Source: Bacteriovoracaceae bacterium (GTDB lineage Bacteria > Bdellovibrionota > Bacteriovoracia > Bacteriovoracales > Bacteriovoracaceae). From it: a stretch of 64,000 nucleotides of DNA. The notes beneath the pieces are model-generated. The model had not been told where the DNA came from. It searched no databases and was given only the letters and a program-made list of their open reading frames with translations. The stretch spans positions 1 to 64,000 of the forward strand of contig JAONMX010000001.1 of NCBI GenBank assembly GCA_028378565.1. Direction: 5' to 3'. Below, piece after piece: positions 28,692 through 37,928 of the stretch. Position 1 is the first letter of the stretch. Every line of letters starts with the position of its first letter. Made by a program: the position numbers and the translations under genes.

Positions 28692-29924
28692 TTAAAACTC
28701 TATTCCTTTTAATTCAAGTAAATTTTTAAATATTCTTCTTATGGCAGATTGAACCTGACTCTTTTTATACTCAACATGAGAAGCCTCTCCTTCTGTGTTA
28801 ATTTTATGAGAATCTTTATCAACGATTTGAACTTCATATGGATAGAAAAACCTAATATCTCTTGAAATCAAAGAAACATCCATTGCTAGTATTTTTTTAG
28901 CAAAGTCATTGTCACTATTATTTTTGGCATCTTTTCTAAGCCCGTTAAAGTCTTTAAGAAAAGGGTTTTTATATTTTATCAATTGACGACATGTAAACTG
29001 AATTGACTGGTACTTATTTAGCGAATGAGAATTTCGATCATTGTCCTCTAAGTTGAGACACTCTCTAACCTCTTTTTCGGCAGCCTTTAAAAATTTCTTT
29101 TCAGTTAAGTTATTTCGAAGGGCCAGCTTAACAAGATTCCCATGCTTTTCTTTATATTTATGTAAATTAATTAATGTATTGATACTTCTACTCGGCTTTA
29201 TGTTATGAGGAATAACTACAAATTTTTCGAGAAGAAATCTCATAATACTTAACGTATCAAACCTTGTTTCAGTAACAATTCTTACCCCAATTCGATCAAA
29301 CAATTCTTCAGCGACATTCTCTGCCTTATGAAGAAGTTTTATAATAACACTATCTCGAGTTTTCTTAGACTTTGTTACAAACTCAACAAGTGGAATTTTA
29401 ACTCCTTCTTTAGCATCTCCCAAAAATAATTTGTCATCTTCACGAATTAAATATCTATAAAACCTATCAAAAATTTGTGTCTGAATTACGCTGAAGTAAT
29501 TTGTTCTTAGATCTTTATCAACATGTAAAATAGTATGCATAACTTTTAAAACAACTTCGGCCCATAGAGTATCTTCAATTTCACTGTCCGGATAATTCCC
29601 AGTGGCCATAAGGAAGAGGTCACCAACATCCGTTATCATTATTATAGAGTTTGGTATTTTTAGATCGAGACCATACTCGCTACCTTCTTTTAAAAAGTAT
29701 CTTCTTATGAACTGTAATGCTTCTTGAAAGTTACCGAAAAGTTCGGCACGGTTAACTGGATTATTATAATCTAATCCATACGCCTTTAAGAATTCTTTAA
29801 CATGTTCTTGATCCCTAAGTGGGCTCATAAAGAAGCGACTATCTAGTGAAGACTTTCCGCCAAGGACTACATCGATGCTGTCCCAATCAAACATGTATTG
29901 TGATAAATAACTTGGTCTTTCCAT
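28692..29924 (-). CDS. Uncharacterised protein with RelA/SpoT-like nucleotidyltransferase motifs
   Basis: KKTRDSVIIKLLHKAENVAEELFDRIGVRIVTETRFDTLSIM and YPYEVQIVDKDSHKINTEGEASHVEYKK resemble the synthetase-fold core. Confidence 0.6.
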   Translation of the reverse strand: MERPSYLSQYMFDWDSIDVVLGGKSSLDSRFFMSPLRDQEHVKEFLKAYGLDYNNPVNRAELFGNFQEALQFIRRYFLKEGSEYGLDLKIPNSIIMITDVGDLFLMATGNYPDSEIEDTLWAEVVLKVMHTILHVDKDLRTNYFSVIQTQIFDRFYRYLIREDDKLFLGDAKEGVKIPLVEFVTKSKKTRDSVIIKLLHKAENVAEELFDRIGVRIVTETRFDTLSIMRFLLEKFVVIPHNIKPSRSINTLINLHKYKEKHGNLVKLALRNNLTEKKFLKAAEKEVRECLNLEDNDRNSHSLNKYQSIQFTCRQLIKYKNPFLKDFNGLRKDAKNNSDNDFAKKILAMDVSLISRDIRFFYPYEVQIVDKDSHKINTEGEASHVEYKKSQVQSAIRRIFKNLLELKGIEF

Positions 29925-29972
29925 AATATCTTTAATACCCTAATCTAAGATAAGGCATTATAGCGATCGTTT

Positions 29973-30470
29973 ATGAAAGAGAAAAACACACCGAGTCTAA
30001 AAAGACCGGAAGTAATATTCTTAAGCTTCTTTGGTGTGGGTTTTTCTCCATGGGCACCAGGTACAATGGGCACTCTGGCCACTTTGCCTTTTTTATATTT
30101 TCTTGGAAAATTTTCTCCACCATTTTTTCTTTTTATTCCCTTTCTTATCATCGCGACATTCGCGAGCTGCGTTATTGCAGAGATCACTCAAAAGAAATTA
30201 AAGCTTCACGATCCTGGATGGATCGTAATGGACGAAGTACTTGGCATGGCAACCACATGGCTTTTCTATCAAAGCTCTCACTGGTCACACTTGTTAGTAA
30301 TGTTTATTCTTTTTAGAGCATTCGATATTTTTAAAGTGTGGCCTGCTACTTTTTTTGATAAGAAAGTCACCCATGGTTATGGTACAATTATTGACGACAT
30401 AGTTAGTGGCATCTACGCCGGTGCAGTCTATTACGCTATTTGTTATTTTAATTTAATACCCTTTTCATAA
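29973..30470 (+). CDS. pgpA: Phosphatidylglycerophosphatase A
   Basis: GVGFSPWAPGTMGTLATLPFLYFL; DPGWIVMDEVLGMA; FRAFDIFKVWPATFFDKKVTHGYGTIIDDIVSGIYAG. Confidence 0.95.
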   Translation: MKEKNTPSLKRPEVIFLSFFGVGFSPWAPGTMGTLATLPFLYFLGKFSPPFFLFIPFLIIATFASCVIAEITQKKLKLHDPGWIVMDEVLGMATTWLFYQSSHWSHLLVMFILFRAFDIFKVWPATFFDKKVTHGYGTIIDDIVSGIYAGAVYYAICYFNLIPFS

Positions 30471-30476
30471 AAAGTC

Positions 30477-30505
30477 TTGACTTACGCATAACTTACGCAA
30501 ATAAT
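30477..30505 (+). promoter_or_regulatory. Probable recA promoter with a direct-repeat operator in the spacer
   Basis: TTGACT-N17-AATAAT; direct repeats acttacgca-ta-acttacgca (30480-30488, 30491-30499). Confidence 0.55.
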
Positions 30506-30707
30506 AAATCTAAGGTTTAATCATTTTTTGATTTATATTTTGTATATTATTGCTAGTTGCACAAATAAAATCCGTAAAATGAACTTCTTAAAAATACTAA
30601 CTATTGCAGTATTTTGTAAGAAAACCCCTGCCCACTTAGTACATAGAATGCTAACGTTGAAGCGCACACAACCAAGAAATTTTTTTACTTCTTCTAGGAG
30701 ACATTAG

Positions 30708-31844
30708 ATGGCCGTAACACGCACAACAACAAGTGATCAAAACAAACAAAAAGCCTTAGACCTTGCTTTATCAACAATTGAAAAACAATTTGGTAAAGGC
30801 GCCATCATGAAGTTAGATGGTGATCAGAAAAAAGAAAAAATCCCTGTAATCCCAACAGGATGCTTAAGTCTAGATTTAGCATTAGGCGTTGGTGGTATCC
30901 CAAAGGGAAGAATAATAGAAGTATATGGTCCTGAATCATCAGGTAAAACAACTCTTACTTTACACATCGCTGCTGAATGCCAAAAACAAGGTGGAACAGT
31001 AGCATTTGTTGATGCAGAACATGCTCTAGATACAGCATATGCTGAAAAGCTTGGGGTAGATATTCCAAACACACTTATTTCTCAGCCAGACAGTGGTGAA
31101 CAAGCATTAGAGATAACTGACATGCTTGTAAGAAGTGGTGCTGTTGATCTTCTTATTGTTGATTCAGTTGCGGCTTTAACTCCAAGAGCTGAACTAGAAG
31201 GTGATATGGGCGACAGTCATATGGGTCTTCAAGCAAGACTTATGTCACAAGCACTAAGAAAACTTACTGGTTCTATTTCTAGATCTAACACTACTGTTAT
31301 TTTCATTAACCAATTGAGAATGAAGATTGGTGTTATGTTCGGAAACCCTGAAACAACTACTGGTGGGAACGCACTTAAATTCTACAGTTCAGTTAGACTT
31401 GATATTAGAAGAATTGGTGCTATCAAAAATGGTGACCAGTTCATTGGAAATAAAACAAAAATTAAAGTTGTAAAAAATAAAGTTGCTCCTCCATTCCAAA
31501 CTATCGAATTTGATATTATGTATGGTGAAGGAATCTCTCAAACTGGAGATCTTCTTGACCTTGCCGTAACAAATGAAATTGTAGAAAAAGCTGGAGCATG
31601 GTTTTCATACAATAATGCTAAAATTGGTCAAGGTAGAGAAAATTCAAAACAGTTTCTCCTTGAAAATCCTGAAATCATGCAAGAAATTAAAGCAAAAGTT
31701 CTTGCTATTTATGGTCTCGGTGATGCACCAATGGAATCAGCAAGCGTCGATCCTGCAACCGGCGAAATTGTAGATGAACAAGGTGAGAACCTAGAGAGTG
31801 AAAAGAAAACAACTAAAAAGAAAAAAGCAACTAAGCTTCAATAG
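30708..31844 (+). CDS. recA: Recombinase RecA
   Basis: [81 protein letters not shown]. Confidence 0.99.
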   Translation: MAVTRTTTSDQNKQKALDLALSTIEKQFGKGAIMKLDGDQKKEKIPVIPTGCLSLDLALGVGGIPKGRIIEVYGPESSGKTTLTLHIAAECQKQGGTVAFVDAEHALDTAYAEKLGVDIPNTLISQPDSGEQALEITDMLVRSGAVDLLIVDSVAALTPRAELEGDMGDSHMGLQARLMSQALRKLTGSISRSNTTVIFINQLRMKIGVMFGNPETTTGGNALKFYSSVRLDIRRIGAIKNGDQFIGNKTKIKVVKNKVAPPFQTIEFDIMYGEGISQTGDLLDLAVTNEIVEKAGAWFSYNNAKIGQGRENSKQFLLENPEIMQEIKAKVLAIYGLGDAPMESASVDPATGEIVDEQGENLESEKKTTKKKKATKLQ

Positions 31845-31850
31845 TTATTA

Positions 31851-31887
31851 AAAGGGAGATGACCTTCGAATGAAGGTCTCCCTTTTC
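31851..31887 (+). terminator. Rho-independent terminator after recA
   Basis: aaaagggagatgacctt-cgaatg-aaggtctccctttt. Confidence 0.8.
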
Positions 31888-31895
31888 TCTATAAA

Positions 31896-32378
31896 ATGGA
31901 AATAAACGAAACAAATAAAAAGTGCTACCTATATGCCATAAGACTTTTGGCCAGAAGAGACTATAGTCGTCATAAACTTACCCAGAAATTAATTGATAAA
32001 AAGTTTGAAAAAGAGATCGCTACTGATGTCATTCAGTACCTGATAGATGAAAGTTACCTAAAAGAAGAACATTATATAGAAGCTAGGATCAAAGGCTTCA
32101 TGCATAAAAATTATTCTGCACACTTTGTTATGCAAAAGTTAAATCAAGAGAATTGCTACCCTGAAGAAGAGATAATTGAACAAATTTTTAGAGAATATAA
32201 TGTAAACAGTGAAACTCAAATATTAGATTTAATAAGAAAAAAGCTAAATATCATGTCCATAGACAAGACCAATATTCAAAAATCTCGAGAAAAATTAATA
32301 AGATACGTTCTCTCAAAAGGTCATCAATATTCAGAAGCTAATCGTTACATTAGTAATGCAATTGACGCTCATCTCTAA
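31896..32378 (+). CDS. recX: Regulatory protein RecX
   Basis: YAIRLLARRDYSRHKLTQKLIDKKF; downstream of recA. Confidence 0.85.
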   Translation: MEINETNKKCYLYAIRLLARRDYSRHKLTQKLIDKKFEKEIATDVIQYLIDESYLKEEHYIEARIKGFMHKNYSAHFVMQKLNQENCYPEEEIIEQIFREYNVNSETQILDLIRKKLNIMSIDKTNIQKSREKLIRYVLSKGHQYSEANRYISNAIDAHL

Positions 32379-32452
32379 GAGTACTAATCATTCCATATAT
32401 CTATTACTTATGCTAGTTTTGAAGCTTAAATCGCTCAATTCTAGAGGAAGTA

Positions 32453-35050
32453 ATGAAAGCACAAGAAATACGTTTAAAGTTTAATGAGTTTTTTAAAAAT
32501 AAGGGACATAAAAAACACCAATCATCTCCATTAATTCCAATAAATGATGAGACCCTTCTTTTTGCTAATGCAGGAATGAATCAATTCAAAGACTATTTTA
32601 CTGGAAATGCTAAACCTGAAAATAAAAGAGCCGTTACAATTCAAAAATGTGTTCGTGCAGGTGGAAAACATAATGACTTAGAAAATGTAGGTTTCACAGC
32701 AAGACACCATACCTTTTTTGAAATGCTTGGAAACTTTAGCTTTGGTGACTACTTTAAAGAAGATGCCATAAAATTTGCTTGGGAGTTTTTAACTAAAGAA
32801 TTAAAAATTCCAAAAGAAAAATTATATGTAACAGTTCATTACTCTGATGATGAAGCTGAAGAGATATGGAACAAAAAGATAGGTGTAGATCTTTCTAAAA
32901 TTTTTAGAAAAGGTGACAAAGATAATTTTTGGGAAATGGGCGAATTTGGTCCATGTGGTCCATGTAGTGAGATTTTTTATGATCATGGAGAAAAATTTAA
33001 AACTCCAAATTTTACTCCTGGAAAAGATCAAGACTTACTAGATGACGAACAAAGATATGTTGAAATCTGGAATTTAGTTTTTATGCAATATGAAAAAACT
33101 AAAGATGGTCAAAAACCGTTACCAAACCCTTCAATTGATACAGGAATGGGGCTCGAAAGAGTCGCAGCTGCCCTTCAAGGAAAATACTGGAATTATGATA
33201 CAGACTGTTTCACTCCAATCATCACGGAAATTGAAAAGGTATCAAATAAGAAATATCAAGATTCAAAATACACTACCTCTATGAGAGTTGTTGCTGATCA
33301 CATAAGAAGCTCAACAATGTTAATCACTGATGGTGTTATTCCTTCTAATGAAGGAAGAGGTTACGTACTTAGAAGAATTATAAGAAGAGCTGTAAGGCAT
33401 CTAAGAGAATTAGGTGCTCCATCTGGATCCTTCTTTAAACTTGCACCAGTTGTCTTAAAAACACTAAGTGAAGAATATCCTCAAAACATTAAGAATGAAT
33501 CCATGGCCATCAAGTTTCTTCAAAATGAAGAAGAGAAATTTCTTGAAACTCTTGATAATGGAATAAAGTATCTAAATGAAGCAATTGAAAAACAAAAAAA
33601 TAATACATTAAGTGGAGCAATCGCCTTTAAACTTAATGATACTTACGGTTTTCCACTTGATCTTACAGAAGTCATTCTATCAGAAAGAGGATTAAGTCTC
33701 GATCAAGCTGGCTTTGACGAAGCTATGGCCAAACAAAAAGAAACCTCTAAGAAATCATGGAAGGGTGGAAATGTTGTTGATGATAGCCACTTTTTTAAAG
33801 CACTTGAAAGCTTTGGTGAAACAAAGTTCCTAGGCTATGATTCCTTATCTTGCGAATCAAAACTATTGAAGATCATCAAGGGTGAAGAATCAGATATTTT
33901 AATTTTTGATAAAACACCATTTTATGGAGAAAGTGGCGGTCAGGCTGGAGACTCAGGTCTAGTCCTCGATAAAAAAATCTCTGTTAGTATTTTTGACACT
34001 CAAAAACCTGTAGAAGGACTATTTGCTCATTACACAAAAGATTCTTCAAGTTTAAAAGAAGGATCTACTTATAAATTAGAAGTTCATTCAAAGAATAGAA
34101 ATCGAATTGCTAAAAATCATTCAGCAACTCACCTTCTTCAAGCTGCTCTCATTGAAGTCCTCGGGAACCACGTAAAGCAAGCTGGCTCCATGGTCACAAG
34201 TGAAAGGTTGAGATTTGATTTTACCCATATGAAAGCACTAACGAGTGAAGAGATTGATAAGGTTGAAACTCTAGTAAATCAACAAATTGAAAATGCAAAT
34301 AACGTTAATGCTAATATCATGTCGATGGATCAAGCACTTGAATCTGGTGCCATGGCTTTGTTTGGTGAAAAGTACGGGGATAATGTTCGAGTTTTAAAAA
34401 TGGGGGAATTTTCCACAGAGCTTTGTGGCGGTACTCACGTTAATAATACAAGCGAAATAGGACTCTTTACGATTCTTTCAGAGAGTTCGCTTGCAACGGG
34501 CGTAAGAAGAATTGAAGCCACCACGAGTGAATCTGCTTATAATATTCTAAAAAGCAGATCTAATATTCTAAAAAAGCTTGAGCTAGAGCTTTCTGGCAAA
34601 AACGAAGTTATCTTCGAAAAGATCAGTAGCCTACAAAATAAAATTAAAAGTCTCGAAAAAGAAAATAAAGCATTAACAGACAAGCTTAATAGTGCCGAGA
34701 GTGACAGCTTATTTGAAAACGTTACCAAGGTAAAGGAATATGATTTTGTTGTTTCAACAGCAAGTGAAGGCTCTGACTTACGAAAACTTTCAGATCTTTT
34801 TGTACAAAAATTCCCAAAAGGAATTCTTGCCATGTCTGCTCCTAACAAAGGAAAGCTTTCAGTTATCATCCGAAAATCTAAAAACGTATCAGATGTTAAA
34901 TGCAATGAAATTTTAAAAGAAGCTATCTCTGAGATAAATGGTCGAGGTGGCGGAAAACCAGATATGGCCCAAGGATCAGGTGATCAGGGTAATGATGAAA
35001 AATTCTTTGAAAAAGCGAAACTAGCTCTCCAAAAACAACTACAAGGTTAA
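32453..35050 (+). CDS. alaS: Alanyl-tRNA synthetase
   Basis: LIPINDETLLFANAGMNQFKDYFTG; CVRAGGKHNDLENVGFTARHHTFFEMLGNFSFGDYFK; HSATHLLQAAL; GGKPDMAQGSG. Confidence 0.99.
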   Translation: MKAQEIRLKFNEFFKNKGHKKHQSSPLIPINDETLLFANAGMNQFKDYFTGNAKPENKRAVTIQKCVRAGGKHNDLENVGFTARHHTFFEMLGNFSFGDYFKEDAIKFAWEFLTKELKIPKEKLYVTVHYSDDEAEEIWNKKIGVDLSKIFRKGDKDNFWEMGEFGPCGPCSEIFYDHGEKFKTPNFTPGKDQDLLDDEQRYVEIWNLVFMQYEKTKDGQKPLPNPSIDTGMGLERVAAALQGKYWNYDTDCFTPIITEIEKVSNKKYQDSKYTTSMRVVADHIRSSTMLITDGVIPSNEGRGYVLRRIIRRAVRHLRELGAPSGSFFKLAPVVLKTLSEEYPQNIKNESMAIKFLQNEEEKFLETLDNGIKYLNEAIEKQKNNTLSGAIAFKLNDTYGFPLDLTEVILSERGLSLDQAGFDEAMAKQKETSKKSWKGGNVVDDSHFFKALESFGETKFLGYDSLSCESKLLKIIKGEESDILIFDKTPFYGESGGQAGDSGLVLDKKISVSIFDTQKPVEGLFAHYTKDSSSLKEGSTYKLEVHSKNRNRIAKNHSATHLLQAALIEVLGNHVKQAGSMVTSERLRFDFTHMKALTSEEIDKVETLVNQQIENANNVNANIMSMDQALESGAMALFGEKYGDNVRVLKMGEFSTELCGGTHVNNTSEIGLFTILSESSLATGVRRIEATTSESAYNILKSRSNILKKLELELSGKNEVIFEKISSLQNKIKSLEKENKALTDKLNSAESDSLFENVTKVKEYDFVVSTASEGSDLRKLSDLFVQKFPKGILAMSAPNKGKLSVIIRKSKNVSDVKCNEILKEAISEINGRGGGKPDMAQGSGDQGNDEKFFEKAKLALQKQLQG

Positions 35051-35053
35051 GTA

Positions 35054-36787
35054 ATGAAAGTTCTTTCTAAAATATTTATTCTCTCAGTAATTCTACTTTT
35101 TGTTTCTTGTACAAAGAGAAACCCTCTAGTCAGTGGTCCAAAAATTTTGCATGTTCCACTTTCAGGTGAAATTTCTACAGTAGATCCTGCAAATAGCTAT
35201 GACACTATTTCAGCGTCAATTATTTACCAATGCTATGAACAGCTCTATCAGTACCATTATTTAAAACGCCCTTATACTCTTGAACCGCTACTGGCAAAGT
35301 CCCTTCCAGAAATTACAAACAATGGGAAAACATATACAATTAAAATCAAAGAAGGGATCAAGTATCATGATCACAAAGCCTTCAATGGAAAAGTTCGCTT
35401 TGTCAAAGCACAAGATTTTATTACGCAAATAAAGAGACTTGCTTTTATTCCTACACAAAGTAATGGCTGGTGGTTATTTGATGGCAGAATTGTAGGTCTA
35501 AATGAATTTCGAAATAAGGTTAAAAGCAACTTTGAACTTTTCCAAAAAACTGAAGTAAAAGGCTTGTCTGCACCAGATGACCATACATTGGTTATTAATC
35601 TTACTGAAACATACCCTCAAATGCTTTTTAGCCTAGCTATGTCTTTTACGAGTCCCGTTCCGTTAGAAGTTGTCATTTCAGAAAACAATATTCTTAACCG
35701 AACTATCGTTGGAACAGGACCTTTTAAACTTGAATCTCTTAATTTACTGTCTGAAGTTATTTTAAACAAGAACCCAGAATATAGAGACGCTTTCTACCCT
35801 AAGCAAGGGGATCGAATGGCAAATATTAAAGGTCTCCTTGAGGATGCTGGTAAAAAAATTCCCTTTATTGATGGTATTAAGTTTTCAGTTATTAAAGAAG
35901 CACAAACAAGATGGCTTAACTTCAGAAAAAAGAATATTGATCTATTAGTAATACCTAAAGATAACTATACCTCTGCGATTGATCCTTCTGGAAAACTTAC
36001 TGACGAACTAAAAAAAGAGAAAGTTAAACTTCAGGTTTTTCCTACCCTTACTTACTGGTGGCTTGGCTTTAACATGCAAGATAAGATTCTTGGAAACAAT
36101 AAGAATTTAAGACTTGCAATTGCTCATGCTGTTGACGTGACAAAGTACATACAAGTATTCACTAACAATATTGGACTAAAGTCTAATTCCATTTACCCTC
36201 CTGGAATACCAGGCTATGATCCAAGTAGTAAACTTCCTTACGAATATAACTTAGAGAAGGCTAAAGCATTTCTTACGAAGGCCGGATATCCTGATGGTAA
36301 AGGTCTACCTGCTTTGAATTATGATGTTAGGGGTACATCTGCCACAAATAAACAACAGGGTGAGTTTATTAAAACTCAGCTAGAGAAGCTTGGCATTCAA
36401 GTAAATGTTATCCTCAACACTTTTCCTTCTTTCTTGAAAAAATCTAAAAATGGAAAGCTACAATTCTGGCAAGATGGATGGGCCCTCGACTACCCAGATG
36501 CTGAAAATGTTTTACAGCTTCTTGTTACCAAGAACCATAGTCCTGGTCCAAACTCTACTTATTACTCTAATCCAAAATTTGATAAATTATTTAACGAACT
36601 CAAAAAATTATCTGAAGGACCCAAAAAACATAAGTTAATGAAGGAAATGGAAAAATACATTCTTGAAGATTTACCATGGGTTATGCAATATTTTGCTAGA
36701 AACTATATCCTTCACCATGACCGACTAAAAAACTTCAGACACTCTGATCTTATTTATAATCATATGAAGTACCTCGAGATCGACTAG
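35054..36787 (+). CDS. Peptide ABC transporter substrate-binding lipoprotein (OppA/DppA family)
   Basis: Lipobox-like LLFVSCTK; HVPLSGEISTVDPANSYD; YTIKIKEGIKYHD; AFLTKAGYPDGKGLP. Confidence 0.92.
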   Translation: MKVLSKIFILSVILLFVSCTKRNPLVSGPKILHVPLSGEISTVDPANSYDTISASIIYQCYEQLYQYHYLKRPYTLEPLLAKSLPEITNNGKTYTIKIKEGIKYHDHKAFNGKVRFVKAQDFITQIKRLAFIPTQSNGWWLFDGRIVGLNEFRNKVKSNFELFQKTEVKGLSAPDDHTLVINLTETYPQMLFSLAMSFTSPVPLEVVISENNILNRTIVGTGPFKLESLNLLSEVILNKNPEYRDAFYPKQGDRMANIKGLLEDAGKKIPFIDGIKFSVIKEAQTRWLNFRKKNIDLLVIPKDNYTSAIDPSGKLTDELKKEKVKLQVFPTLTYWWLGFNMQDKILGNNKNLRLAIAHAVDVTKYIQVFTNNIGLKSNSIYPPGIPGYDPSSKLPYEYNLEKAKAFLTKAGYPDGKGLPALNYDVRGTSATNKQQGEFIKTQLEKLGIQVNVILNTFPSFLKKSKNGKLQFWQDGWALDYPDAENVLQLLVTKNHSPGPNSTYYSNPKFDKLFNELKKLSEGPKKHKLMKEMEKYILEDLPWVMQYFARNYILHHDRLKNFRHSDLIYNHMKYLEID

Positions 36788-36905
36788 GTAAAAAATGCCT
36801 ACTCGATCCATATAGTCGGACATTATTTAAGATCATCATCGTTTTTCTCGATTAGTAATTAAGAGACCTGCAAATCTCTATAATCCTATCCCATAAGGAA
36901 AAACG

Positions 36906-37307
36906 ATGAAAACGATGAGCCTGCGCAAATTTATTATCTTCTCCATGTTAGGAATTTCACTTGTAACAAGTGCAAATGATTACATTATTTATAGCATTGT
37001 TCAAAATGTCCCAATGTCTCACGACGATACTACTAAAAAGAACTTCTATATAAATATGGGCGAAAAACAAGGAATACGTCCAGGTACTGTTCTTGATGTT
37101 TTGAGAAATATTAATAGGTCAGATCCATATGAAACAAAAAAGAGATATAGCTATAATGTTAAGATTGCCGAACTTAAAATTATTCACGCTGAGGATAATG
37201 CTGCAATTGGAAGCATAAACGAGATCAATAATAAGAGTGATGACCCACTTTTTGAAATTGAGAATGTTATGATTGGCGACAAAGTCTCTGTAAAGATTTC
37301 AGATTAA
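36906..37307 (+). CDS. Hypothetical exported protein
   Basis: Signal-peptide-like N-terminus; INMGEKQGIRPGTVLDVLR. Confidence 0.6.
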   Translation: MKTMSLRKFIIFSMLGISLVTSANDYIIYSIVQNVPMSHDDTTKKNFYINMGEKQGIRPGTVLDVLRNINRSDPYETKKRYSYNVKIAELKIIHAEDNAAIGSINEINNKSDDPLFEIENVMIGDKVSVKISD

Positions 37308-37564
37308 TCGGAAGAGACTTCTTTTAATTTTGATCGCCTAGCTTTGATATCAAGAATCAACTTCTTTACAGCTACAGAAAGCCCTTCAGCTCTTTTTGTA
37401 AACTTCTCAGTGTCTATTGTGCTTGGGTCCGAAATATCGATTCTGTTTAAATAGCTAGCCACTCCCTGTAGAACAACTGCATAGTTAGAAATATCATGTA
37501 AGAAAATTCTTTCATCTTTTATTAGTTCAATTAAGCTTTCAATCTCTTTTTCTTTATCCGTCAT
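37304..37564 (-). CDS. Hypothetical small helical protein
   Basis: 86-aa ORF in an otherwise unoccupied stretch; DERIFLHDISNYAVVLQGVASYL. Confidence 0.55.
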   Translation of the reverse strand: MTDKEKEIESLIELIKDERIFLHDISNYAVVLQGVASYLNRIDISDPSTIDTEKFTKRAEGLSVAVKKLILDIKARRSKLKEVSSD

Positions 37565-37588
37565 CCCAATAGGATAACATATCTTTAA

Positions 37589-37873
37589 CTAGAATATTAC
37601 TTTTGAATCATTAAGAATTTTTACCTTTAACATCTCAGAATGTATGACACCATTATACTCAACTACCTTTTTGAAATGTATAATGTATTCCTCATTCTCT
37701 TTTATACAGCCTTCATAATCGATGGCCTTAATCCCGACAATTTTTCTTCCTTTTAAATAACCCTTAAAATGAAAGGTACAATTATTATTTTTTTTTAATA
37801 TGCACTTTGTTACAGCTATAAAATTCATTATATACTCCCAATCTAGGCAATAATATTCAATCTGTGTTTTCAA
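37589..37873 (-). CDS. Hypothetical protein (may start at an internal Met, MNFIAV)
   Basis: 94-aa ORF. Confidence 0.5.
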   Translation of the reverse strand: MKTQIEYYCLDWEYIMNFIAVTKCILKKNNNCTFHFKGYLKGRKIVGIKAIDYEGCIKENEEYIIHFKKVVEYNGVIHSEMLKVKILNDSKVIF

Positions 37874-37928
37874 TGATAGTTTGGTAAACTATTGTTAATA
37901 AAAGGAAAGCCTAAAAGGAATATTTAAT

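Noticed and set aside
34537-34905. 122-aa ORF antisense to alaS
   Set aside because: Lies entirely within alaS; no own SD or family similarity seen
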